Part shown: piece after piece, positions 1 through 8,130 of the stretch
Numbering within the stretch: the first letter of the stretch is position 1
Layout of the letters: each line of letters starts with the position of its first letter
NCBI GenBank assembly: GCA_040383605.1
Contig: JBEIDF010000002.1
Span: forward strand, 1-64,000
DNA: 64,000 nucleotides
Direction: 5' to 3'
From: M3007 sp040383605
GTDB lineage: Bacteria; Bacteroidota; Bacteroidia; Chitinophagales; Saprospiraceae
Translations under genes and position numbers: made by a program
The notes under the pieces: generated by a model
What the model saw: the letters and a program-made list of their open reading frames with translations, nothing else
Told to the model about the DNA's origin: nothing
Databases searched by the model: none

Positions 1-1440
1 GATCTGGTCGTTGGTGATATTCACGGTAATTTCCACCTTGTCCTGCCCGGAGGGAATTACGACGACTGCCGGGATCGGCGAGTAGTCGGCGCCGGGCGTG
101 GCCGTGCCGCCGATGGTGTACTGCACCGGAAGGGGGGTGTTCAGGTTGCCGCCGACCCGGTCGAAAATCAGTTTGACTTCGCCGCAGCTTTCATAGACGA
201 CGTCAATGTCCGGATCGCCGTTGACAACAAAATCCACCGAGGCATTACCGCCGCCGTCGAAAGAACCCGACTTCAGGAACACGGCAGAGTCGAAGATACC
301 GTCGCCCACATCGCCGATTTTGAGTTTGATGCGATAGGTTTGGCAGGGGACGACATTGGCGATTGCCACCATTTTTCGGGTGAATCCGTCGAATTGTACT
401 TCATTGACGGCGGCGGCAAAAGACGGCTGTTGTCCGCAGAGCGAACCGCTCGAGCCGGTATTGTTCACATACAGTCCGGAAAACGACTGATGATTAACAT
501 TATTAATCGTTACATAAACACCCGGATTACCCGGCACGGTGGCAATATTCGCCGCGCCGCCGAAAGGACCGCTAATCCCGGGTCCGCTGATAAAAAATCC
601 GAAAGCGTCGTTGAATTGGGAGCCGACGTATTCGCAGTATTCTTCCGAAGCGAAGACATACTCGAAGGTAAGCGGCGATTGCGTGGGCGTAAAATCGAAT
701 TCGATATTAGCCATGTCAAAGATTGCGCCGCTGCCCGACATGGCGGTCAGGTCAGGGTCGGGCGTGGCGCCGCCGCCGCCCATGCTCGCGTTATCCTGGT
801 CGTTCGGGCCGACGGCAACATTAATATCGCCGGTGGCCATGATCATGCCGGTGGCGTACCCGATGTTGGTCAGGCCATTGGAAAATCGGCCGATTTGCGC
901 GCCGTTCCCCGAAAAGGTCACACCGGTAATATCAAAGCAATCTCCACCGATCAGCACCTCCCGCACCAGCTCTTCTGCCGAAAAGCCCGTCTGCACCTCG
1001 AGGGTGGCCAGCGAGGCGTCTATGAACTGCTGTAAGTCCTTTTTAGTGCAGGTTCCGCATACGAGGCTGACGTGGTGCACCGGCGCATTGCCGGGTTTCC
1101 AGGCGCAGCCGTAGCGCATCCGGAAGGCCTGGGTGGGCTGCAGGGCGGTGAACTCCAGCTGAAAATCCGCTGCCTGCGCGCTTTCCGCTGCCTGCGCCGC
1201 TTCGCCCAGGGGGCTTATTTGTACCGTACAGCCGCCCAGCGGGCCGCCATCCGGCACGACAAGCCGGTAGCGCTCGCCCGGGATGAGATGTTCAAACACC
1301 ACCACTTGATCCGGCGCTGTTGGCGCCAGGATCTGCCGCTGCTTGCGGCCATCCAGCACAACGGGATCCCCTGTCTGGCCATGCATCTGGAAGCAGGATA
1401 ATAAGGATACAAAAACTAAAATCGGCGTAAACAGGCGCAT
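1..1440 (-). CDS. Secreted choice-of-anchor L / Calx-beta domain protein (partial, C-terminus outside window)
   Basis: An uninterrupted reading frame runs from an ATG at 1440 to the left edge (480 codons, no stop), so the C-terminus is missing. Residues 1-21 form a signal peptide (MRLFTPILVFVSLLSC then QMHGQ). From about residue 160 to 340 it matches the choice-of-anchor L domain: GVTFSGNGAQIGRFSNG, then ATGMIMATGDINVAVGPN and FEYVFASEEYCEYVG. Near the edge, TPLPVQYTIGGTATPGADYS followed by VVIPSGQDKVEITV reads as a Calx-beta-like repeat, an extracellular beta-sandwich. The protein is probably surface-exposed or adhesive. Choice-of-anchor L proteins in this phylum usually end in a T9SS sorting domain or gliding-motility C-terminal domain, but that part is not visible here. 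The long antisense frames on the + strand are shadows. Confidence 0.85.
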   Translation of the reverse strand, partial: MRLFTPILVFVSLLSCFQMHGQTGDPVVLDGRKQRQILAPTAPDQVVVFEHLIPGERYRLVVPDGGPLGGCTVQISPLGEAAQAAESAQAADFQLEFTALQPTQAFRMRYGCAWKPGNAPVHHVSLVCGTCTKKDLQQFIDASLATLEVQTGFSAEELVREVLIGGDCFDITGVTFSGNGAQIGRFSNGLTNIGYATGMIMATGDINVAVGPNDQDNASMGGGGATPDPDLTAMSGSGAIFDMANIEFDFTPTQSPLTFEYVFASEEYCEYVGSQFNDAFGFFISGPGISGPFGGAANIATVPGNPGVYVTINNVNHQSFSGLYVNNTGSSGSLCGQQPSFAAAVNEVQFDGFTRKMVAIANVVPCQTYRIKLKIGDVGDGIFDSAVFLKSGSFDGGGNASVDFVVNGDPDIDVVYESCGEVKLIFDRVGGNLNTPLPVQYTIGGTATPGADYSPIPAVVVIPSGQDKVEITVNITNDQI

Positions 1441-1662
1441 ACACAGGATATTTAATGTTTGGTTCGGGTTGCCGCCGTGCAGCGTCCCGTTTTCTTTCAA
1501 AAGACTGGAAATGGCAAAAAATCGCCAGTATTGTTTAAAAAAGATAAGATGCAAACGATATCAAAAACGCTTTATTACAGCTCTAAGATTCCGCAATATT
1601 ACAATTTTTTTTGCCATTTGCGGCGGCAAAATTAAAAAAAATGAAATTCGCCCGCCGGCAGG

Positions 1663-1693
1663 TTGTTTTCCACTTCTGTTTTTTATAAATTTG
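1663..1693 (+). promoter_or_regulatory. Bacteroidota-type promoter for corA
   Basis: TTG at 1663-1665 lies 20 bp upstream of TAAATTTG at 1686-1693, a good match to the -33 TTG / -7 TAnnTTTG consensus. Transcription would begin near 1699. This rules out upstream starts of the frame (for example TTG 1663) and supports GTG 1768. The rest of 1441-1767 is AT-rich and shows no gene. Confidence 0.6.
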
Positions 1694-1767
1694 CAGCAAA
1701 ATTGTGCAGGTCGCCGGATGGCGATTGCATTTCTTCCCTTTTCACAAATTCAACCCATCAATGGACG

Positions 1768-2739
1768 GTGATCCGTTATTATGCACGCGAAAAACGCCGC
1801 CTGGTCGAATTGGCCGAGGCAGAGCCCGGCTGCTGGGTGAATTTAACGCCACCCTTTGCGCCTGACGAACTCGAGGACTTTGCCCGCCGCTTTGAGTTCG
1901 ATCCCGTATTTCTTACCGACTCGCTCGACCTCGACGAGCGCGCCCGCTATGAGCGCGACGAGGATATCCGCTTTATCCTGATCAATACGCCCGTATTGAA
2001 TCCGGAAAACTCTGAAAATGAAGGCGTGTTCGGCGTCTCCAACGAGGCGATTTATATCACGGTGCCGATCGGAATTATCCTCACGATCGAACACGTAATC
2101 ACGATTTCGGCGTTTGAAACGGCCGTGCTCGACATGTTTCTGGAAAACAAGGTGCGCAATTTTAACCCCGCCGACGAAAAACGCTTCGTGCTGCAGGTGC
2201 TGGAACAAAATGTGTACCGATACCTGTCCTGCCTCAAAAAACTCAACCTCCAGCGCAACCGCATCGAAAAAGAACTCATGCACTCCAGCCGAAACGCCGA
2301 ACTCAAACAACTGCTCAGTATCGAAAAAAGCCTGGTCTATTTCGTCAACGCCCTCAATGCAAACGAACTCCTCAAAATGAAAATGAAACGCACGGATTTC
2401 CTGCACATCAACGGCGATGAGGACCTCACCGACCTGTTCGAGGATATCATTATTGACAACTCCCAGGCGCTCTCCATGTCGAATGTGTACACCAACATCC
2501 TCAACGGCACCATGGACGCCTATTCCAGCATTATCTCCAACAACCTCAACCAAGTCATCCACCGCCTCACCGTCCTCACCGTCGTCCTCATGGTGCCTAC
2601 CCTGATCTCTTCCTTCTACGGAATGAATATCCCCAACGGGATGCCCGAACATCCCTGGGCCTTCTACGCCACGATCCTCGGTACCGGCGTATTCACGGGC
2701 TTCCTGTACTGGTACATGCAACGCCGTAGAATCATCTGA
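1768..2739 (+). CDS. corA: CorA family magnesium/cobalt transporter
   Basis: 323-residue CorA-type divalent cation channel of the inner membrane. A long acidic and helical cytoplasmic domain is followed by two C-terminal transmembrane helices; the signature GMN at about residues 285-287 (in SFYGMNIPNG) ends the pore helix, and a basic tail (MQRRRII) closes the protein. The GTG at 1768 gives an N-terminus (MIRYYAREKRRLVELAE) resembling Bacteroidota CorA proteins and lies about 70 bp downstream of a good promoter. In-frame codons further upstream precede that promoter. It appears monocistronic: a DnaA-box-rich region separates it from nrdB. The family assignment is firm; ion preference (Mg, Co, Ni) cannot be read from sequence. 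Confidence 0.93.
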   Translation: MIRYYAREKRRLVELAEAEPGCWVNLTPPFAPDELEDFARRFEFDPVFLTDSLDLDERARYERDEDIRFILINTPVLNPENSENEGVFGVSNEAIYITVPIGIILTIEHVITISAFETAVLDMFLENKVRNFNPADEKRFVLQVLEQNVYRYLSCLKKLNLQRNRIEKELMHSSRNAELKQLLSIEKSLVYFVNALNANELLKMKMKRTDFLHINGDEDLTDLFEDIIIDNSQALSMSNVYTNILNGTMDAYSSIISNNLNQVIHRLTVLTVVLMVPTLISSFYGMNIPNGMPEHPWAFYATILGTGVFTGFLYWYMQRRRII

Positions 2740-2768
2740 TCGGCCCGCTTTGCCCGCCCGGGCACAAG

Positions 2769-2878
2769 ATATCCACATTGAGTTATCCACATTGTGGAAA
2801 ACTAATCATTCGGTTTTTGCATATTGAAAATCAATGAGTTGCATATTTTATCCACATTGTGTGGATAACTTATCCACG
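2769..2878. promoter_or_regulatory. Cluster of DnaA-box-like sites upstream of nrdB
   Basis: Three perfect TTATCCACA 9-mers (2783-2791 and 2848-2856 on +; 2860-2868 on -) and three one-mismatch or near copies (2769-2777 ATATCCACA; 2793-2801 on - TTTTCCACA; 2870-2878 TTATCCACG) lie within 110 bp. The middle pair forms an inverted repeat with a 3-bp spacer. The last box abuts a candidate -7 element, TACTTTCG at 2898-2905. The arrangement suggests DnaA control of ribonucleotide reductase, as known for E. coli nrdAB; a replication-origin role cannot be excluded. The remainder of the 372-bp gap (2740-3111) is leader sequence. Confidence 0.6.
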
Positions 2879-3111
2879 AAAAAGTAAAAATTGCCCGTAC
2901 TTTCGCTCTGCAAATGCGCTCAGGCACGTTTCATCGCAAGTTAGCGCAGGCATTCCTTTTTATTCAGCAGGATAGTGTAATCAAGTCTTCGGTTGATAGG
3001 TTTTTGTGCACTCCACGGCAACAAAAATCAGGCTCTCCTACGGCGCTCAAAAAAGTGGTTTCAATCAAAATAATAGTTCACACATCCCCAACGTATTTGA
3101 ATATTTTCAAT

Positions 3112-4098
3112 ATGACAACTCAATTTGCGCACACTGAACCCATCCTGCGGGAAAATCCCGACCGATTCGTTTTGCTTCCGATCAAATACCCGACTATCTG
3201 GGAGTGGTACAAGAAAGCGGAGGCTTCTTTTTGGACCGCCGAAGAGATTGACCTGGCGGCAGACGTGCAGGACTGGGATACTAAACTCAACGATAATGAG
3301 CGCCACTTTATCAAACACGTGCTGGCTTTTTTTGCCGCCAGCGACGGCATCGTGAATGAAAATCTGGTGCTGAATTTTATGCGCGAAATCCAAATTCCGG
3401 AAGCGCGCTGTTTCTACGGTTTTCAAATTGCAATTGAAAATATCCACTCGGAAGTCTATTCGCTGCTGATTGACACCTATATTAAAGATCACCAGGAAAA
3501 GGATTTTCTCTTCAACGCGCTGCGGACCCTGGAGTGTGTGTCCAAAAAAGGCAACTGGGCGATGAAGTGGATTGATAACGCGCCCAGCTTCGCGCACCGC
3601 CTCATCGCCTTCGCCGCCGTGGAGGGCATCTTTTTCTCCGGCTCTTTCTGCTCGATCTTCTGGCTTAAAAAACGCGGCCTGATGCCAGGCCTCACCTTCT
3701 CGAACGAACTCATCAGCCGAGATGAAGGCATGCACTGCGATTTCGCCTGCCTGCTCTACTCCATGCTCGAGAATAAACTGGATCCGCAGGAGGTCCGCGA
3801 TATCATCACCGAAGCCGTCGAGTTCGAAAAGGAATTCGTCACCGATGCGCTTCCGGTATCGCTCATCGGCATGAACGCAGAATTGATGAGCCAATATATC
3901 GAATGCGTGGCCGACCGCCTGCTGCTCTCGCTCGGCAACGAAAAGGTCTATCACACCGCCAATCCGTTCCCCTGGATGGATATGATCTCTATCCAAGGCA
4001 AAACAAACTTTTTTGAAAAACGGGTGGGCGATTACCAAAAAGCCGGCGTCATGACAAACCGCGAGGAACAGGTGTTTACCACCGAAGCGGATTTCTAA
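3112..4098 (+). CDS. nrdB: Class Ia ribonucleotide reductase, small (radical) subunit
   Basis: 328-residue R2 subunit that houses the di-iron/tyrosyl radical used by NrdA to reduce ribonucleoside diphosphates. It is strikingly close to the eukaryotic R2 subgroup (shared blocks EARCFYGFQIA, NIHSE-YSLLIDTYI, VEGIFFSGSF, LTFSNELISRDEG). By alignment with mouse R2 the metal ligands are D78, E109, H112, E171, E205 and H208 and the radical tyrosine is Y116, all present. The C-terminus FTTEADF matches the R1-docking tail. ATG 3112 follows the long leader and gives the standard N-terminus; the frame is open further upstream but that part has no R2 homology. First gene of nrdB-yegP-nrdA, downstream of the DnaA-box cluster. 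Confidence 0.96.
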   Translation: MTTQFAHTEPILRENPDRFVLLPIKYPTIWEWYKKAEASFWTAEEIDLAADVQDWDTKLNDNERHFIKHVLAFFAASDGIVNENLVLNFMREIQIPEARCFYGFQIAIENIHSEVYSLLIDTYIKDHQEKDFLFNALRTLECVSKKGNWAMKWIDNAPSFAHRLIAFAAVEGIFFSGSFCSIFWLKKRGLMPGLTFSNELISRDEGMHCDFACLLYSMLENKLDPQEVRDIITEAVEFEKEFVTDALPVSLIGMNAELMSQYIECVADRLLLSLGNEKVYHTANPFPWMDMISIQGKTNFFEKRVGDYQKAGVMTNREEQVFTTEADF

Positions 4099-4133
4099 AA
4101 CTTTCTTCCCTCACGCTTTCAATCTTTCTTTGT

Positions 4134-4469
4134 ATGGGCAAATTTGTAATATCTACGCGCTCGAACGGCGATAGCCAGTTCGTACTCAAAGCTTCCAACG
4201 GCCAGGTCATCCTCGCCAGCCAGGGCTACGCCAGCAAGTCATCCTGCGAAAATGGCGTTGAATCCGTGCGCAATAACGCACAGGACGCCGCCCGCTTCGA
4301 AAAACTCACGTCCTCTAACGGCAAATTCTACTTCAACCTGAAAGCCACGAACGGACAGGTGATCGGTACCAGCGAAATGTATGAATCCGAAGCCTCGCGC
4401 GACAATGGCATTGACTCGGTCATGCGCAACGCGCCGGAGGCAACGGTCGAAGACCAGACAACGGCCTGA
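4134..4469 (+). CDS. YegP/DUF1508 family protein (two tandem repeats)
   Basis: 111-residue protein made of two copies of the DUF1508 unit: GKFVISTRSNGDSQFVLKA-NGQVI followed by YASKSSCENGVESVRNNA, then GKFYFNLKATNGQVIGTSEMYESEASRDNGIDSVMRNA. The conserved KA-NGQVI and NGI/V-SV motifs are both duplicated. YegP-like proteins are small beta-rich cytoplasmic proteins of unknown biochemical role. It starts 35 bp after nrdB stops and 151 bp before nrdA, so it sits inside the ribonucleotide reductase operon; whether it has a functional tie to NrdAB is inference only. Confidence 0.9.
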   Translation: MGKFVISTRSNGDSQFVLKASNGQVILASQGYASKSSCENGVESVRNNAQDAARFEKLTSSNGKFYFNLKATNGQVIGTSEMYESEASRDNGIDSVMRNAPEATVEDQTTA

Positions 4470-4620
4470 TTTTTCCACGCGCGGCGCGCATGGCGCCTCG
4501 TCAAGCGCTTTTCTTATACCTTCTTGTTGCTTTTGCCGGTGCGCCCGGCAGGAGAACTATCTAATCTTTGCTCTTTTCCTCGCTTCTCCAATTCATTGTA
4601 AAACTTTTTATTTCCCTGCT

Positions 4621-7041
4621 ATGATGCAAGTTATCAAACGCGACGGCCGTCGAGAAGAGGTGTCTTTCGACAAAATTACGGCCCGACTCAAAAAATTATC
4701 CTACGGACTGGATACGCAGTACGTCAATATGATTGATATCGCCAAAAAGGTGATCGTCGGTCTGTACGATGGCGTTACCACGGTCGAACTCGATAACCTG
4801 GCGGCAGAAACCGCCGCCACGATGGCTACCATCCACCCGGATTATGCGCTTCTGGCCGCCCGGATCGCCGTCAGCAACCTGCACAAGGAAACGGAAAAAA
4901 ACTTCCACAAGGTCGTCGAAGCGCTGTATCACTATGTAGATCCTAAATCGGGCGAACGCGCCGGCCTGATCAGCGACGATACGTTCGCCGTGATCACAAA
5001 ATACAAAGATCAACTGGACAGCGCGATTATCTACGACCGCGATTTTGATTTCGATTATTTCGGATTCAAAACCCTGGAGCGCTCATACCTCATGCGCATG
5101 AATGGGAAAGTGGTGGAACGCCCTCAACACTTGTTCATGCGCGTGGCCGTCGGTATCCACGGCGAAGAAATCGAAAAGGCAATCGAAACGTATAACCTGA
5201 TGTCGGAGCGCTGGTTTATCCACGCAACGCCGACCTTGTTCAATGCCGGCTCGCCCAAACCGCAAATGTCCAGCTGCTTCTTGCTGAGTATGACGGAGGA
5301 CAGTATCAATGGCATTTTTGAAACGCTCCAACGCTGCGCGCTGATCTCGCAAAGCGCCGGCGGAATCGGCCTGAGCATCCACAATATCCGCGCCACCGGC
5401 TCGTATATCAAAGGCACGGGCGGCACCTCCAACGGCATTATCCCGATGCTCCGCGTCTTTAACGACGCGGCCCGCTACGTGGACCAGGGCGGCGGCAAAC
5501 GCAAAGGGGCCTTCGCGGTGTACCTGGAACCCTGGCATGCCGATATCCAGGAATTCCTCGATCTGAAAAAAAATCATGGCAAGGAAGAGATGCGCGCCCG
5601 CGACCTCTTCTATGCGCTCTGGATCCCCGACCTCTTTATGGAGCGGGTGAAACAGGACGCCGACTGGGCGCTCTTCGATCCCAATGAAGCGCCCGGCCTG
5701 TTCGATGTGTACGGCGGGGAGTTCGAAGCGCTCTATCATCGCTATGAAAAGGAGGGCCGCCAACGCAAATATGTGAAGGCGCGCGAACTATGGAACGAAA
5801 TCCTCGAAAGCCAAATCGAAACGGGCACGCCGTATATCCTCTACAAAGACGCAGCCAATAAAAAAAGCAACCAGAAAAATCTGGGCACGATCCGCTCCTC
5901 CAATCTGTGCACGGAAATCATCGAATATACCTCGAAAGATGAGGTTGCCGTCTGCAACCTGGCCTCGATCGCGCTGCCTAAATACGTGGAGGACGGTCGC
6001 TTCAATTTCGATAAATTATACGAAATTACCCGTGTGGTCACCCGCAACCTCAATAAGGTAATTGATATCAATTACTACCCAATCCCGGAAGCGCGTACTT
6101 CTAATATGCGCCACCGTCCCATCGGACTGGGTGTGCAGGGCCTGGCCGATGCGTTTATCCTGATGCGGATGCCCTTCGACAGCCCGGAGGCGAAACAATT
6201 GAATAAGGATATATTCGAAACGATCTATTTCGCCGCCATGACGGAAAGCGTCGCCCTGGCCGTGCAACACGGCGCATACGAAACATTCCAGGGCTCTCCC
6301 CTCAGCAAAGGCGAGTTCCAGTTCGATATGTGGGGCGTACAACCCTCCGGCCGCTGGGACTGGGAAGGCCTGCGGAAACAGGTGGTGCAGTCGGGCGCCC
6401 GCAACTCGCTGCTGGTTGCGCCCATGCCAACGGCCTCTACCAGCCAGATTCTCGGCAATAACGAGTGCTTCGAACCCTACACGTCGAACCTGTACACCCG
6501 CCGTACGCTCTCCGGCGAACACATCGTGGTGAATAAACACCTGATGCGCGATCTGGTACGCCTCGGTATGTGGGATGAGGAAATGCGCGAAGCCGTGATG
6601 GCCGCCAATGGCTCCATCCAGGGCATCGAGGATATCCCGCAGGAAATCCGCGAATTGTACAAAACGGCGTACGAAATTAGTCAGAAGGTGATCATTGATA
6701 TGGCAGCCGACCGCGGCGCCTTTATCTGCCAGAGCCAAAGCCTGAATGTGTTTATGGAAGCGCCGACCTTCGCGAAGTTGTCGTCTATGCACTTCTACTC
6801 TTGGCAAAAAGGCCTCAAAACTGGTATGTACTATCTCCGCAGCAAGGCCGCCACGGATCCGATTAAGTTCACGCTCAGCCAAAAACACCAACAGAAATTT
6901 GTTTCCAATAAGGTAACGACGGACGCCCGGGTGAGCGCAACGCAAAACGAAGCGCCCAAAATGGAGGCGCTCGACGCCGCGCAATACCAGGGAAAGGTGT
7001 GCAGCCTGGATGATCCCACCTGCGAAGCCTGCTCTGCTTAA
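4621..7041 (+). CDS. nrdA: Class Ia ribonucleotide reductase, large (catalytic) subunit
   Basis: 806-residue R1 subunit, reducing NDPs to dNDPs with NrdB. Residues 1-95 are an ATP-cone (VIKRDGRREEVSFDKI start), so dATP/ATP allosteric control of activity is expected. Active-site residues by alignment with mouse R1: C219 (SSCFLLS), C430 and C445 (NLCTEI and AVCNLASIALP), with N428 and E432. The redox-shuttle cysteine pair is at the C-terminus (PTCEACSA). ATG 4621 gives the canonical N-terminus; an in-frame extension to 4381 overlaps the preceding gene and is rejected. A repeat-derived hairpin (7118-7148) lies about 75 bp past the stop and may serve as the operon end. Confidence 0.96.
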   Translation: MMQVIKRDGRREEVSFDKITARLKKLSYGLDTQYVNMIDIAKKVIVGLYDGVTTVELDNLAAETAATMATIHPDYALLAARIAVSNLHKETEKNFHKVVEALYHYVDPKSGERAGLISDDTFAVITKYKDQLDSAIIYDRDFDFDYFGFKTLERSYLMRMNGKVVERPQHLFMRVAVGIHGEEIEKAIETYNLMSERWFIHATPTLFNAGSPKPQMSSCFLLSMTEDSINGIFETLQRCALISQSAGGIGLSIHNIRATGSYIKGTGGTSNGIIPMLRVFNDAARYVDQGGGKRKGAFAVYLEPWHADIQEFLDLKKNHGKEEMRARDLFYALWIPDLFMERVKQDADWALFDPNEAPGLFDVYGGEFEALYHRYEKEGRQRKYVKARELWNEILESQIETGTPYILYKDAANKKSNQKNLGTIRSSNLCTEIIEYTSKDEVAVCNLASIALPKYVEDGRFNFDKLYEITRVVTRNLNKVIDINYYPIPEARTSNMRHRPIGLGVQGLADAFILMRMPFDSPEAKQLNKDIFETIYFAAMTESVALAVQHGAYETFQGSPLSKGEFQFDMWGVQPSGRWDWEGLRKQVVQSGARNSLLVAPMPTASTSQILGNNECFEPYTSNLYTRRTLSGEHIVVNKHLMRDLVRLGMWDEEMREAVMAANGSIQGIEDIPQEIRELYKTAYEISQKVIIDMAADRGAFICQSQSLNVFMEAPTFAKLSSMHFYSWQKGLKTGMYYLRSKAATDPIKFTLSQKHQQKFVSNKVTTDARVSATQNEAPKMEALDAAQYQGKVCSLDDPTCEACSA

Positions 7042-7114
7042 AAACGAGCAAAATTAGAGATGGTCTCACAAGGATTGAACGGAATCAAGTAATAAAATAA
7101 AATTTTGATCGAGT

Positions 7115-7181
7115 ATAGTGTCGGCGTGACTCAAAGTCACACCGACACTTATTCGGCTGATTTTCAAAATTATATTCTAAA
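7115..7181 (+). repeat. 67-bp hairpin repeat, family A, copy 1
   Basis: Begins with an inverted repeat (arms 7118-7131 and 7135-7148, loop CAA, 13 of 14 pairs), followed by TTATTCGGCTGATTTTCAAA and ATTATATTCTAAA. The same 67-bp unit occurs in reverse orientation at 33058-33124. Both copies lie directly downstream of an operon end (nrdA, ald), so the hairpin may double as a terminator. The right end is interrupted by the 162-bp palindrome at 7182. Confidence 0.75.
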
Positions 7182-7343
7182 GTAACTGGTTAGCAGGATC
7201 GCTGTCTGGCCCAAAAAGTCCCATTTCCCGCCATACTTTGCGATTTTTTGCAGGCCATAGCAGCGCTATGGTCAAAAAAAATCGCAAAGTATGGCGGGAA
7301 ATGGATCCTTTTTTGGCTCAGACGCGACCTGCCAACCAGTTAC
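7182..7343. mobile_element. 162-bp palindromic MITE-like element (family C) with 8-bp flanking direct repeats
   Basis: The whole element is an imperfect inverted repeat: GTAACTGGTTAGCAGG at the left end mirrors CCTGCCAACCAGTTAC at the right, and the two arms of about 80 bp match almost throughout, meeting at CCATAGCAGCGCTATGG. It is flanked by identical ATTCTAAA at 7174-7181 and 7344-7351, consistent with a target duplication. No coding capacity. It accounts for most of the 347-bp gap 7042-7388 between nrdA and the convergent response-regulator gene. Confidence 0.7.
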
Positions 7344-7388
7344 ATTCTAAAAATATTGTGGTGCTGTAACGGGTGAGACTGCCCCCAA

Positions 7389-8129
7389 CTACTCCGCACG
7401 CAAAATGGCAAAAGCCTGGAAGGCTTCCTCAAAAGCGCCCATTTTATTGATGGAAATGGGCACCTTTTTTTTGTGCGGAAGCGAAATTTCGCCATTCCGA
7501 CCGGTCTGCTTGTAGGTCTCAATGTGCGCCATGTTCACAATATAACTGTGGTGCGGACGAAAAAAGGAGGGGTCGGATAAATCCTCCTCCACGTTTCCCA
7601 AATGCCGGGAATATACAATCTTCTGAACGCCCTTGTCCTTGAGATACACGATCTCTGTCGTGTTGCCGCCGGCCTTACAGTACAGGATGTCCGCAAACCG
7701 AACAACCACGTTTCCGCGCCGCTGATCCGGGATGATCAGTCTGCGCGGATTAGGCTGCCGGCTCAATTTGCTGCGGACGTTCTCCATGGTCAACTGTAGA
7801 TCGGACAATCGGATGGGTTTTACAATGTAACCCCAGGCCTGTACCTCTTGTATGGCCTGTATGGCGTAAGAAGGGTAGGCCGTGGAAAAAACGACGCCCC
7901 AGTCTCGCTCGGGTATCTTCTTAAGCAAATCAAAACCGCTGCCCCAGGGCGGCATCAGGATGTCCAGAAAAACCACGTCGGGGTCGGTCTGTTCTAACAG
8001 GCTGATTGCCTGGGCAAACGAAACTGCCTGTCCAACAATGGCAACATCCTCAAAATATTCGTTCAGCATACCCCGCAGGATGTGGATGGCGCTGACTTCG
8101 TCGTCTATAATAAATGCCCGGATTTTCAT
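7389..8129 (-). CDS. LytTR-family DNA-binding response regulator
   Basis: 246-residue regulator with a receiver domain (about 1-125) and a C-terminal LytTR DNA-binding domain (about 140-240). In the receiver the acidic pair is D10/E11, the phospho-acceptor is D56 (VVFLDILMP), and K104 lies in YIVKP. The loop after D56 (PPWGSGFDLL) is slightly longer than usual. LytTR hallmarks include the ADILYCKAGGNTTEIVYL strand region and FFRPHHSYIVNM. It begins one base after the stop of the kinase gene, so the two are almost certainly translationally coupled and form a cognate pair. Targets are unknown; LytTR pairs in Bacteroidota often respond to envelope or nutrient signals. Confidence 0.93.
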   Translation of the reverse strand: MKIRAFIIDDEVSAIHILRGMLNEYFEDVAIVGQAVSFAQAISLLEQTDPDVVFLDILMPPWGSGFDLLKKIPERDWGVVFSTAYPSYAIQAIQEVQAWGYIVKPIRLSDLQLTMENVRSKLSRQPNPRRLIIPDQRRGNVVVRFADILYCKAGGNTTEIVYLKDKGVQKIVYSRHLGNVEEDLSDPSFFRPHHSYIVNMAHIETYKQTGRNGEISLPHKKKVPISINKMGAFEEAFQAFAILRAE

Positions 8130-8130
8130 G

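Noticed and set aside
340..1114. Long + strand frames over the first kilobase
   Set aside because: The - strand frame is open for 480 codons and carries a signal peptide and choice-of-anchor L motifs; the + frames have no family signal.
1663..1767. Longer CorA N-terminus starting at TTG 1663
   Set aside because: That codon is itself the -33 element of the promoter and the added residues do not resemble CorA.
2769..2878. Calling the DnaA-box cluster oriC
   Set aside because: No dnaA, dnaN, rpmH or gidA neighbour and no skew data; regulation of nrdB explains the sites equally well.
7115..7351. CRISPR-like array or riboswitch
   Set aside because: There are no regularly spaced repeats with unique spacers; the structure is two overlapping palindromic repeats.
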